Part shown: piece after piece, positions 49,077 to 60,430 of the stretch | Numbering within the stretch: position 1 is the stretch's first letter | Layout: every line of letters starts with the position of its first letter | From: Neoscytalidium dimidiatum | Lineage: Eukaryota > Ascomycota > Dothideomycetes > Botryosphaeriales > Botryosphaeriaceae | NCBI GenBank assembly: GCA_037367355.1 | Contig: CM074698.1 | Coordinates: forward strand, 992,001 to 1,056,000 | DNA: 64,000 nucleotides | Reading direction: 5' to 3' | Position numbers and translations under genes: made by a program | The notes under the pieces: generated by a model | Database searches by the model: none | Seen by the model: the letters and a program-made list of their open reading frames with translations, nothing else | What the model was told of the DNA's origin: nothing

Positions 49077-51488
49077 TTAGTTAGCGTACTTCTGGCGGTA
49101 GAATTTGGCAGCGTTGACCATGTTGGTCAGCGCAGCCTTGGTCTCCTTCCACTGGCGGGTCTTGAGACCACAGTCAGGGTTGATCCAGAGCTGATCAGGC
49201 TTGAGGTAGGCAAGCATCTCCTCGATGCGGTACTTGATCTCATCCTCCGGCGGGACACGCGGCGAGTGGATGTCGTAGACGCCGGGACCGATGTGGCGGG
49301 GGTAAGCCTTGTCGACGAAGACCTTGAGGAGCTTGGCGTCACTCTTGCTGTTCTCAATCGAGAGCACATCGGCGTCAAGAGCAGCAATGGCGTGGAAGAA
49401 GTCCTGGAACTCCGAGTAGCAGAAGTGAGAGTGGATCTGAGTCGAGTCCTGGACACCGGCAGTCGAGAGCTTGAACGAGTCAACAGCCCAGGACAGGTAT
49501 GCCTCACGCTCCTTGCCAGAGCGAAGAGGAAGACCCTCACGGAGAGCGGGCTCATCAACCTGGATGACGTAGATACCAGCCGCCTCAAGGTCAACGACCT
49601 CGTCGCGGAGAGCAAGTGCAAGCTGCTGGGCCTGGACCGACTGGTGGACGTCGTCACGAGGGAACGACCAGCGCAAGCAGGTGATGGGGCCAGTGAGCAT
49701 ACCCTTCATGGGCTTCTTCGACTTCTGAGCAGCGTACTTGGACTCCTTGACCGTCATAGGGGCAGGGCGCGAGATATCACCGACGATGATCGGGGGGCGG
49801 ACGCAGCGAGAGCCGTAAGACTGGACCCAGGCGTGGGTGGTGAAGACGTAGCCGTTCAGGCGCTCGCCGAAGTACTGGACCATGTCGTTGCGCTCAGGCT
49901 CGCCGTGGACGTAGACGTCGAGGTCAAGCTCATCCTGGATGGCAATGACGTCGTCGATCTCCTTCTCAATGAACTTCTCGTACTGCTCAGCAGTGATCTC
50001 ACCCTTGGTGAACTTGTTGCGCTGGACACGGATCTCCTTGGTCTGAGGGAAGGAGCCGATGGTGGTGGTGGGGAAGAGCGGAAGCTTGAGGTGGGTCTTC
50101 TGCTGGGCGTAACGCTCAGGGAAGGCTGACTTGCGGTTGTGCATCTCAGGGGTGACCTCAGCCTGGCGCTTCTTGACGTTGGGGTCGTTGGTGCGTGCGG
50201 ACGAAGCGCGAGACTGCATAGACTTGGCATTGGCGTCGAGCTGCTCACGGACGGAGGCGGGACCTTCGGTGACGGCCTTGGCAATGATGGAAACCTCAAC
50301 AGTCTTCTCGCTGGCAAACGAGAACCAGTCACGAACCTCCTCGGGAAGGTTCTTCTCACTGGCGAGGGTGTGGGGAGTGTGAAGGAGGGAACTCGAGGTA
50401 GCGACAATGACACGGTCCTTGCCAAGCTTCTGGACGGCGGTCTCAACGAGCTCGATGGCCCTCTTGAAGTTGGTCTTCCAGATGTTGCGGCCGTCAACAA
50501 CACCAGCGGACAGAACCTGCTGGGAGCCGAGCTTCTCGATGACGGGAAGAAGCTGCTCGGGGTTGCGGACAAGATCAATGTGAAGACCATAGAGGTGGGT
50601 GATGGAGGGGAGGACATCGAAGTTGTGGACGATGTCACCGAAGTAGGTAGCCAAGACGAGCTTGGGGATGTTGGAGCCGGAAAGCTTCGCGTAGGCAGGC
50701 TTGAAGGCAGCCTTGACCTCGGCGGGGAGATCAAAGACAAGGACAGGCTCGTCGATCTGGACAGTCTCGGCGCCAGCAGCCTTCAGCTTCTCAAGCAGCT
50801 CAACATAGACGGGGAGCAGCTTCTCGAGCAGGCTGATGGGCTTGACGCTCTGGCCGCGGTCGGCCTTGCCAAGAGCAAGGAAGGAGACCGGGCCGAGAAG
50901 GACGGGGCGGGTGACGATGCCGGCCTCCTTGGCCTCGAGGAACTCGACGACAGGCTTGGGGTTGGCAGCTAGCTTGAAGGTCTGGTTGTCCTGGAGAGTG
51001 GGCTTGACGTAGTGGTAGTTCGAGTCGAACCACTTGACCATTTCCTGAAATTCCGTCAGATTCCGCTTGACCCATGTAGTGTTTGGAACAGGCTTACCAG
51101 GGAAGGAACGTCAATTCCGTCCTTCTGGTGACCACGGCCCATGGCGAAGTACTCGTCAATGGGCTCGAGACCGTGTTTGGAGTAACGCTCAGGGACAGCC
51201 TGGATGAATGCATGTGAGCAAAAGTCGCCGCAAGGATGGATCATCGGCGGGACTTACGTTGAAGAGCTGGATGTGGTCGAGGACGTGGTCGTAGAAGGCG
51301 AAGTCGTTGCTGGGGATGATGTCGACACCGGCATCCTTCTGGATCTTCCAGTGGGCGAGACGCAGCCTCTTGCCCTCGGCGAGGACTTCATCGCGCGAGA
51401 TCTTGCCAGCCCAGTAGGCCTCGTTGGCCTTCTTGAGGTCGCGGTTCACACCCATGCGGGGGAAACCGAGGACGGACGACTGAACCAT
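49077..51488 (-). CDS. MET6: Cobalamin-independent methionine synthase Met6
   Basis: Transfers a methyl group from 5-methyltetrahydropteroyl-triglutamate to homocysteine, making methionine in the cytosol. Three exons on the minus strand: 51258-51488, 51098-51199 and 49077-51044, giving 766 aa, the usual fungal length. Introns (GTAAGT and GTAAGC donors) keep frame: IQLFN|AVPERYS and VPSL|EMVKWFDSNYH. ATG 51488 starts MVQSSVLGFPRMG, the conserved N-terminus; an upstream in-frame Met would add a 20-residue extension not known in the family. The C-terminal domain has the zinc ligands H651 and C653 (IHSHFC) and C736 (NPDCGLKTR), and the folate/homocysteine segments TTTIGSFPQTKEIR and VDEPALREGLPLR. 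Strong bias to C-ending codons implies high expression. Confidence 0.97.
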
Positions 51489-52897
51489 CTTGGCTGGGGT
51501 GCTCTGAGAACGTAGGAACAAAGAGCAAAGGCGTGGGAGATGGAACAAAGGCTTCGGCGGATGCAGAGGCCCTTATGAGTGCGGAGAGGAGGAGAATGGT
51601 GGGGAGGAGGAGGAGGAGAATGAAGAGCGGACGGTCGGCGGGGAGGGGCTGGCGAGAAAAAATACTCGTCGGGCTCGGGCCCCGCCATTGAGGGTGACTA
51701 GCGCCGAAAGCGTCGCTGGCGTGCTCATCCCGATACCGGGCGCAATTGGGCGACCGATAACCTGTGCCGCCGACATGATGGTCGCGAATTCCACGAAGCA
51801 AAAGCTCGCCGACGCGTGTGTTGGAGGGGCACAGATGTTTTTATACGCCTGCACCAGGCTGCCCCGCGTTCCTGGGGCAGCTACCTTGATGGAGTCCGCG
51901 CCCGCGTCCGCCCAAGTCGATCTTCGGCAGTCGACCCTCGGCATCGCGCTCAGGGTCTGCTGCGCTGTCTGTGCCTGAGGCCGTCAACACCAGCGCGCGC
52001 GCCTCTGCAACGCCCGCATCGCCCGCACCACCAACGCCCGGAAAAGCGAGGCCACACTACCCTCTGCCCAACGTTCCCAGCACTCTGCTCCGCAATCTCT
52101 CCGCGCCCGACTGTGCTCGTGCTCGCGTCCGTCGGGAGCCGCTCGGCGCATAACAGCGCAGATAGTCGCCGATTGTGCCCGATACATGTGTCCGAACTGA
52201 AGCCAGTGATTCGCGCAAGACCCTGAGACCAACTCAGACTCTGAGGCGTCCGAGCGCGATGACTCGCAGCTGTCTGCCAGCCACCCTCCGGTCCACGTAG
52301 GCTGCTGCTTGTCGGCGCTTGACTTCTGAGACTATATAAACATGCGCGGTTGTAGCCGCGACTCCAAACGCGTCTGCATATGAACAGTTGTCCCATGGCT
52401 CTTCAGACGAATGGACTCACTCCTCACTCACGCGGCCTTCACTCTTCTGCGCCTTATCACCACCCTCGGCGTGGAGTGTAGGCAAAGGTGCTGTTGAGCA
52501 GCGTCGAGCAGCCGCAAGCCATGGAGCGCGTTGGCGGCGTGCTGTGCCTTCGGTTCTCACTTGCGCAGAGCTAGCGGCGAGCGCTCCTCACCCGAGCGAA
52601 TCACCTCGAGACCTGTAGACAAAGGTGCAGTGAGAGAGCGAGAGCCAATGCCATGGTCAACTCCACGCGACCTCCGGCGAGATCGCGATAAGACGCGGCC
52701 GTACGGATGCCGACATCACAGTGATTAGAGGTGCGGCGACACAAGCAAATTAGCGGAAGCGAGAGGGCGCGCGATCCGAGCAATGGCGCGGGACGGCCAC
52801 ATAATTTTGCCGACGCTCCTCCCTGTGCCTCCACCCTTCACCCGCCTTCACCTCGAACAATATCAACCCACTTCCATTGTTTCCATCGTCCGCCGCC
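51489..52897. other. Divergent promoter region MET6 / HTH gene
   Basis: About 1.4 kb, pyrimidine/purine-skewed next to the MET6 start. A TATATAAA-like motif at about 52333 lies on the plus strand, 560 bp before the HTH gene. No gene is supported. Confidence 0.45.
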
Positions 52898-53620
52898 ATG
52901 TCCAAAGAAGCCAAGGACGCAAAGGAGCGCCATGCGCCCCATGACATAGCTACGCGCGTGCAGGCCCTGACCCTCAAGGTCAATGGCTTCTCGGACAAAG
53001 AGATCCTGGAGCAGACGGGCGTTGCCAGTCGGACCATCCGGCACATCTACAGCAGGGCTCGCAAGCGCGGCTTCGATCCGGACGTCAGCAAGAAGATCGA
53101 GCTGAAACACATCGAGGACGGCAAGCGCACCGGCCGTCCGCGCAAGGATGCCACTGCTACGCCCAAGAAGCCCGACGCCCTCCAGTCGGACCAGCAGCTG
53201 GACCAGCAGGAGCCGCCCCAGGGTCCGCCGCCAGCGACGCTCGAGGGCCAGCAGCCGCTGCCCCAGCATGAGCCGCCGCACGAGCAGCCTCCCCAGCCGC
53301 CGCCACAGCAATTGCAACAGCAACATCAAGGCCCGCAGCAACAGCAGCAGCCAAAGTATGCGCCTCCGCCTATGCCTCAGCACAGTCCTGTCTATGGTCA
53401 CCATCAGTTAATGTCTTTCGCCGCCCCCAGTGAGCACGACGGTCACGAGCCGCAACAGGATGTGGACATGCAGGAAGCAGACCTGGCCTCGCGTCTGCGC
53501 GAGGAGCTGACCCAGCCCGAGAACAGCATTCCCATGGATCCAGCCGTCGTTGGCGAGTCGGCGGCCCGCAATGAGACCATGAGCGTGTACCCGCCGCCGC
53601 CGCCAGCGCCGGTTCCCTGA
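52898..53620 (+). CDS. Helix-turn-helix / AT-hook-like DNA-binding protein (240 aa)
   Basis: ATG 52898 starts MSKEAKDAKERH; upstream in-frame codons have no ATG. Residues about 18-58 form a helix-turn-helix of the type seen at the start of fungal Tc1/mariner- and pogo-like transposases (ALTLKVNGFSDKEILEQTGV, SRTIRHIYSRARKRGFDP). At about residues 75-82 KRTGRPRKD contains the GRP core of an AT hook. The rest has no transposase catalytic domain: it is Gln/Pro-rich (about 95-165, runs of QQQ and PPP), then acidic (HEPQQDVDMQEAD) with a PPPPPAPVP end. This combination of DNA-binding head and activation-like tail suggests a transcription regulator, possibly domesticated from a transposon HTH; inference only. 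Single exon. The next gene starts about 120 bp after its stop. Confidence 0.8.
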   Translation: MSKEAKDAKERHAPHDIATRVQALTLKVNGFSDKEILEQTGVASRTIRHIYSRARKRGFDPDVSKKIELKHIEDGKRTGRPRKDATATPKKPDALQSDQQLDQQEPPQGPPPATLEGQQPLPQHEPPHEQPPQPPPQQLQQQHQGPQQQQQPKYAPPPMPQHSPVYGHHQLMSFAAPSEHDGHEPQQDVDMQEADLASRLREELTQPENSIPMDPAVVGESAARNETMSVYPPPPPAPVP

Positions 53621-53742
53621 CTGGCAGGCTGGTGATCTGACCTCATCGCGAGATCGGGCCCGTGCGCTATCTCCGTCGCGTCGCCGCCCCAGTCACTTTC
53701 ACCTTCACCACAGCAAGCTCCTTGTCTCGCTCCTCACCACCA

Positions 53743-54675
53743 ATGGCAGACATGGCCAGCCGGATTGCTGCCGTGCGCACTCTCCTGCCAGAGCTGCAGT
53801 CGGCCTTGCACGCATTTACTTCATCATCATCTGCCTTTCGCATCGTCCACACAATCAACCCCCCCGCCGCCTCCCCGCAGCCTCCAAAAACGCTGTATAT
53901 ACTAGACTCCTCATTCAACCCGCCATCCATTGCTCACCTTGCTCTCGCCACATCTGCTCTTACGAGAACCGCCAATGAAGACTCGCTTCCTCACCGTCTA
54001 CTGCTTCTTTTCAGCACGCACAATGCAGACAAGGCGCCCAGCCCTGCGAGCTTCGAACATCGCCTGGCTATGATGACCCTCTTCGCCGAGGATCTCTCCG
54101 CCGACCTGTCCAAAACATCATCTGCCTTCGCACCTCGCTCCGACGTAGCGATCGATATCGGCTTAACGAAAAAGCCGTACTATACCGACAAGTCTGTCGC
54201 CATCACCACAGCCGAACCGAATCCATACCCCAGCAATCCCTCGCACGTCCACCTCATTGGCTACGATACCGTGACTCGATTTCTTGCGGCCAAATACTAT
54301 CCAGATCATTCCCCTCCATTGTCTGCTCTGGCGCCCTACTTCGATGCTGGCCACAAAATCCTCGTTACTCTCCGCCCGTCCGATCCGAACGACGCTAGCT
54401 CCCGCGAATTCGGCACTACAGAACAACAGATTCATTTCATTGAAGGACTACACAAAGGATCTCTGGAAACGGAGGGGTTCAAGCCCGCATGGGCGCGTCA
54501 GGTCGACTATCTCATCGGTCAGGAAGGTATCGGAGTCAGTTCTACTCGCATCCGTAAGGCGGCAAAATCTCACAATTGGGAGGAGCTCCGGACACTGTGT
54601 ACACCTGGTGTAGCTGCTTGGGTTGAGGGGCAGCGTCTGTATGAGGAAGATCCCACAGGTGCCAAAATGGCATGA
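53743..54675 (+). CDS. Nicotinamide-nucleotide adenylyltransferase-like protein, POF1 type (310 aa)
   Basis: Nucleotidyltransferase of the HIGH superfamily; yeast Pof1 makes NAD from NMN and ATP and protects from oxidative and ER stress. ATG 53743 is the first Met of the frame. The ATP-binding signature is YILDSSFNPPSIAHLALA (about residues 50-67; SFNPxxxAH corresponds to the T/HxGH site). The second signature GIGVSSTRIRKA lies near residue 264. Between them HLIGYDTVTRFLAAKYY and VTLRPSDPND match the family's middle strands. Single exon. The distance to the upstream HTH gene stop is only about 122 bp on the same strand, so its promoter must be very short or lie in that gene's 3' end. A related cytidylyltransferase specificity is possible. 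Confidence 0.88.
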   Translation: MADMASRIAAVRTLLPELQSALHAFTSSSSAFRIVHTINPPAASPQPPKTLYILDSSFNPPSIAHLALATSALTRTANEDSLPHRLLLLFSTHNADKAPSPASFEHRLAMMTLFAEDLSADLSKTSSAFAPRSDVAIDIGLTKKPYYTDKSVAITTAEPNPYPSNPSHVHLIGYDTVTRFLAAKYYPDHSPPLSALAPYFDAGHKILVTLRPSDPNDASSREFGTTEQQIHFIEGLHKGSLETEGFKPAWARQVDYLIGQEGIGVSSTRIRKAAKSHNWEELRTLCTPGVAAWVEGQRLYEEDPTGAKMA

Positions 54676-55406
54676 CCGTAATGAATTATTAAGATTAAAC
54701 GTTTGCACTTTCCTGTGATGAGGCTGATGGCGTTATGATCGAGATTGCAATGATGGTGATATGGATCTGTGTGCTTCTGAGCTAACAAATGGCGCTCGAG
54801 GTAACTCTGGTTCTCATCTGGACATTATATAGTCTAATGGGAGACTCGCTCACAGGAAACGAACATGTTCCGCACAAGTTGTACACGGGAGTCGCAGAGA
54901 AAATATTTTAAATTATTTTGTTCTTGTAGCCGGCGTGGCACTACTATTACTCTTCAACGACAGTGCACACTTGCCGTAGAGTGGGCAACGTCATTGCTTG
55001 AAGGGCCAACGCTCGCACTACAGCTCTGATAAGCCATGACTTCCGTACGAGAACATCTCGTGGGTGCTAGTTCCTGCCTGCCCATGCCAATTGCACGCTC
55101 GCCCCTTCCGCGCCCACAGTGGACCGGCCTAATGTAAACATATCGCTTTGTTCGGTCTGCCATCTCACCTTTCTTACCTTCGCATTGTTCGCTCTGGGCC
55201 ATATTCCCGAAACATATCAAAACAGGCCCGGGGTCCACGTGTTTCGCGTAATCGAGCAAGACAAGCCACATTTCGCAGACTTGATAACGAGTTGACATTA
55301 GGCTGCATGCGCAACCTGCAATCCAGCTTCTGGTGAGCTGGCCTTCCCTCCCTTCCCTCAGACGTCTCAAGCTTACACGACAAACCGTAATGTAGATCCA
55401 GCCATC
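54676..55406. other. Intergenic, no supported gene
   Basis: AT-rich 3' region of the POF1-like gene followed by the promoter of the 1549-aa protein gene. Confidence 0.5.
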
Positions 55407-58400
55407 ATGTCTCCGCCACCTGCAGTAGCGGAAAAGCTCTGCTGTGCTATCGAAGATACAGACTCGCGCTCCAATTCTCCCTTACCCTTCCGCCGCCATA
55501 CACAGCAGCCGGTAACTCCAGGCAAGAGCTCGAGGTCGCAACAACAACAACAACAACAACAGCAACAGCAGCAACCACTCCTTACTCAGCAAGAATCCCG
55601 CGCCTCTCCTACTGGAGAGGATCTCGTCAAGCTGCAGCAGATCTTTGCTGAAGCGGGCTCGCCGTTGCCGTCATCTACAGGTTGCGCTTCTACTATGGCA
55701 CTTACTAAAAATCCGCGGCCCCGGCCCGCAACCGCCACTGCGGGGGTCAACAATGACAAGCCAAAGAAGAGTAAGCTATTCAAGCGCCTGACACGAGACT
55801 TGAGCAGGTCAAACTTGAGCCTTCCCAATCTCAAGAAGGTAGCTGCAGCCGGAGACAAAGAGCAGCAACAACAGCAGCATCTCTCTCGCGAAAAGAAAGC
55901 CAAGCTTAAGGGAAAAGCAAAAGAGAAGATCAACGAAAATGCCAGCGCCTCAGTTGAGCTGAGGTCAACCAGTCCCGAGACTCGTGAAGTCTTGCTCAGC
56001 CGCACGTATGATTCGGATGCTGCAAGCCTCCCAGACGTTCGTGAGAGTGTTGTAGAACGTCTGACGAGGACAGTAGCATTGACAGGTGATGATGAGAACA
56101 AGGCTAAGATCTCCCCGGTCAGGGGAAAGCGTTGTACGGAGAGAAGGGGGGACGTCAGCGGCATCGACTGGAGTGGGAATGGTGGCGGCGCACCGTACGG
56201 GTAAGTCTACTCCCAGATGATCATGCCTCCTAGCCGATTTCACTAACTATCTCTCTTCCCCTCAGATGGAGTGAACCAAGCACTAGTGCTCCCATACTTT
56301 CCTTGCGCATCCCCGAACGTCTTTCCGACCTTGGAGTATTGCCGTCATGCAACGTTAGCGTCGAAGACCTTCTTCAACTGAACCAAGCCAGCGGGCGTAA
56401 CAGCCCCTGGAAGAGATTTGCGGAGCAACATCTGCCTATGCGTTCTAAGTCTGCAGATGTGCTAGTACCCAATACGCCAAATCTCAAACCGACAGAGTTG
56501 CCCAGCCTTTCATCGTCGTTCACCAGCAAAGCCTGTCGTCTTTCCATGGATGGAACTCACGGCCCTAAGATAGCCCTCAGCGAAGGTGGAACGACGATCC
56601 TCGAAGATAAAGCCCAGGACGAAGTCAGACCAAAGTGGGTGCAACATATCAATCCATCGCTAGAAGCCCGGCAAGCCCATTCGCTACCGTCAACTACCCA
56701 TCACGACATCGACACCACTCACCAAACCGCCTCAGAATTCGCACCCGAGACCGGGCACTATCATCCTAATCTTGGCCCCAGTGTCGCTCGTCGTGCTTCG
56801 GTCAACATTCCGCCCAGCAGCCTGCCGGATTCGGAGAGTGCAAGTGTGCACCTGCACAATATGCGTATCTCACAGCACCTCCGCTCCGAGTCCACACTAT
56901 CGAGCATCTCCCGTGCAACATCTGGTGTTGCTGGAGCGCAGTCGCAGCCGCCGATTTACTCAGTCAGGGGAAGCTTTGCTCACACAAATGGGCTTGGTGT
57001 GCCTTCATTGCATGCGCAGCACAGCAACGGCACGGTAAGGGTGAGGGCGTTGCGGGGCTCTTCATCCGGTTTTGCCAGCGAAAGGGTTCCCGAAGGCTGG
57101 GGCAATGTCGTCTCAGCGGCACCCAGCAGCATCTATGGAGCCAGCGAGAAGGCTTACGAGCCGAGCTCAGTGTACTCGACGAGGCAGAACAGCCTGGCTA
57201 GTACGACGACAGCACCAAAGTTGACCGTGGCCGCCAGCTCTTCCACCGTGGGCAGTAATGGGAATATGAAAAAGAGTGGATTCCAAGTGCTTAACTCCGG
57301 CAATGGAGAAGTGTTCAAGATGAATCATAATTCAGACATGATTGAAACGAAGAAGGAGACCGAGGACTCGTCGATGCCGGGAGCTTTTCCTCCCTCAAAT
57401 TCGATGACTGAACTGGAGAGGGCCGACACAGGTCTAACATTCAGAACAGCAACTGAACGAGTCGAGACATATCGAAGTGCCAGTGATGGCACTGAACAGG
57501 ATAGGGGAAAACAGCCCGTGTGTGAGACATCAGGCTCCTCTGAGCAGATGAGTGAGGCCGGAGAACGGGAGCCTCTGAGACCGAATCAACAGAGTATGGA
57601 AGAGACAAACGACACTTCACTTGATATCACGCCAGTCACTGCTGTGGAATCGCCTGTACCAAGTGAAAAGACGCCACGAGCGAGGATCACGACACCTGTC
57701 TCGTCAACGCAACCAGCCAATACCAAGAATAAGAAAAAGACACCGAGCATCAGGACGCCCAGCAAGAGGTTCTCAACCTTTTCCTTTTTCCGCAGCAAAA
57801 CTTATGCCAATCTGCGCCGGGCGTCTCACAGCCCCGCAATCCATGCTAGGAAGGCGTCGAAGTCCGAAGAGAATATTGCCCTTGATGTTCCTAAAGACAA
57901 TGATGCTGCTGGAGGAGCTCTCGAGATTGATAATGGTACTGATGGGCCATCTGATTTCTCTGGGGTAGATCGTCTCCATCACGCCAGTGACAATTCTTCT
58001 CGGAGCCATGATCGTTTGCGTTATCACTCCCACCCATTCGGTCAAGGTCACAATCGTGGTTACAATTACCCCGGTGACACCAAAGATTCCGTGGCCTCGG
58101 AGCCTGTTGAGGAGCATAAAGCTGGCAGGTTGTCGCGCTCTTGGCTGATCGACGATGTTCATGATGCCTCCGGACGCATGCTCGGCCAAAGCGCAGTATG
58201 GGAAAAGGCGCTGCAGAAACATCGCGAGGAGAAAAGCGCACTGTTCCTTTCCCCAGAGAAGGGAGGAAAAGTGGAAGCGCGAGGTCTCTTTCGAGAGCGC
58301 AGTGGAAGTGGAAGTGCCATCAGCATGAGATCCAAGCAGAGTGATCGCAAAGGCAAAGGCCCCGCTGTTAGCACTGATTATACATTTGGCGACAGGAGCC

Positions 58401-60121
58401 CCGCAGTTTCGCGGTCTCCGACTGTTTTACTGGACCCCCTGGAGAAAGGAATTGGAGAAGAGTTGGCACGTCAGAAGGAGAAGACCGGCATGCTCGGAGA
58501 TGAACTACGAGTTGATCAGATGTTCGGAGCATTGACACCGGGGACGGGTGTCTCTCCCTGTGACTCACTTACCCGTCAACCTAGTGTGATGTCTATTGAG
58601 AAAGACCTGAATATTGACAGTTGGGGTGGAACAACCCTGGCGGATATCGACTTAGGCGATCTCGGTGCATGGAGCCGCTACCCCAGCCACACACGAGAGC
58701 AACGAACTGGGCCGGCAGGTGCAGCCGATAATGTGAGGACTCGGGATTTTGCCTACGAAATGATTAACGTCTCCGCCATCGACAATGCTGACCCGGACTC
58801 CAATGAGGAGGATGGAAATAGTCGTGGTGGTATCAAGCGGCTTACTACTTTACGGCCGAAGAAGAGATCGAAGGCTCGTAGCAATATGTCAACGAGCAAT
58901 AGCATGACCTTCAGCCGGAACTTCAACTTCTTGAAGCACTACATAGGACTATTCAGGAGTCAGAGTGAGGAGTTCAGGAAGCACGGTCATGGCCATCGCA
59001 GCTCCATCGCTGAGAGTGGAACGCTGGAGCATCCGGAATTGGAGATCTTGCCACCTGTGTTCTCGCCAGTCACATTCGAGATTCCGGACGCCTCTCAATT
59101 GCAAACCGACGGTACGAATTCCAAAACAGACCTTTCTACCCAAATGATGAGAGACATGGAGCTTCAGAGTGAAGAGGGTAAAACGGAACAATCTGAAGCA
59201 GAAGAAACCACACCGAGTTCCAGCCTTCCGCGGATTGTTTCCACAAATCGACGGGAGGAAGGAAAGACGGACAGCTCGGATGGATCATGGAAGGCCAATG
59301 CTCGCCTATGGACACGTACGCTTGGAAGCGATTCGGATCATGGGAGTCACAGGCTTCTCAAGAAGACTGATAGTTCGACAGAGTGGTGGAGCAACGCCCG
59401 CACGTGGACGCGCTACAGTACACCAAGCCAGGATTTCGTTGACATGATGGAAGACGCAAGACAGAGAAATGTGTTCACACCTTCACGCCTCAAAATTCAG
59501 GCAGAAGATCCTGCGGAGAGCTTGACAGAAGGTACCACAATAGCAATACCTGAGAAGGGATCGGAGAAGATCTTGGAGGAAAGCTCTGAAAGGGTCGCTG
59601 AAGCGCTAAAGGAGAAACCCGGACACGTACCTGAGAAGGTAGTTGAGAAGGGCGTTGAGAAGGGTTCAGAGCGGTTTCTGACCGCGAATCGTACGAAGCG
59701 TACACGTCAGAGCTCATCAGACGAGTGGCGCTCTGATGCCCGTCTTTTCTCGCAAATGTACGAGTCTTGCGTACAGATTCCGAGCTTCAACAGTAGCTCG
59801 GAAAATGCGAACGCCTATGAGAAGACTCAGAATCGGACAGAGCGCAAGCACCGCAGGTCTTCCTCTACCGGCACGGCATTCCGTGTCGCCAGCATGGGTC
59901 GATTGGATGACATTCTGGGGCAGGGTCCTGGAAATGCAGAGAAGCCCAAAGTCAGGGCTATGTCCGGCAGCTATGGCGATAGCTCTATGAAGATTGGAAA
60001 TAAGTCTACGAGAAACGACAGCTTCCTCAGCATTGGAAGTGGCGTGGAAGGCTCGACGATGGATTTGATGAGGTTCTTGCAGGACATGGAGGATGGTGAG
60101 GGGGTCAAATTGGAAGCGTAG
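55407..60121 (+). CDS. Large disordered Ser/Thr-rich protein with triplicated W-x2-(N/D)AR motif (1549 aa)
   Basis: Two exons, 55407-56200 and 56266-60121; the 65-nt intron (GTAAGT, CCTCAG) gives APYG|WSEPS. I do not recognise the protein. It is mostly low-complexity. Features in order: Gln run at about residues 45-57; Lys-rich helix (SREKKAKLKGKAKEK); a conserved-looking segment at the exon junction (LSLRIPERLSDLGVLPS); basic stretches KKKTPSIRTPSKRFSTFSFF; and near the C-terminus three related motifs, GSWKANARLWTR (about 1272), EWWSNARTWTR (about 1303) and EWRSDARLFSQ (about 1417). A charged stretch with EK(V/G)VEKG repeats lies between the last two. There is no enzyme, TM or signal peptide. 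Such a chain may be a phosphorylated scaffold. It lies on the same strand as its neighbours. Confidence 0.85.
55539..55576 (+). repeat. CAA/CAG repeat encoding poly-Gln
   Basis: Seven or more CAA codons followed by mixed CAG/CAA codons, in frame, encoding about 12 Gln. Confidence 0.9.
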
Positions 60122-60430
60122 AAGTTCGCGAAGGTGCAACGTTCTGAGCAGGCATTATTGTTAGAGCTATAGCCCTTTCTTTGTACCCGTTGAGTCGTAG
60201 AGTTTGGTTAATGTCAATGGAGGATAGTTGGAATTCTTCATGTCGTCTATTGTCTGGTGGGGTGAGTAATGAGCGGTGACTTATCGGCCTAAGGCATCAA
60301 GTGCCGCAACAACCAATCAACACTCCGCTTACCTGAACTCCCGCCAAGACAGAGTCGCATCACGGCCGGCGGTCCCTCCAACGTCCTCGGCCATCGACAC
60401 TCTCCACTCTCAACACCTACAGACGCTACC
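60122..60430. other. Short intergenic region
   Basis: About 310 bp serving as terminator of the upstream gene and promoter of the complex I subunit gene. Nothing else seen. Confidence 0.5.

Noticed and set aside
49266..50972. Two plus-strand frames of 277-287 codons inside MET6
   Set aside because: Antisense shadows of the highly biased MET6 codons.
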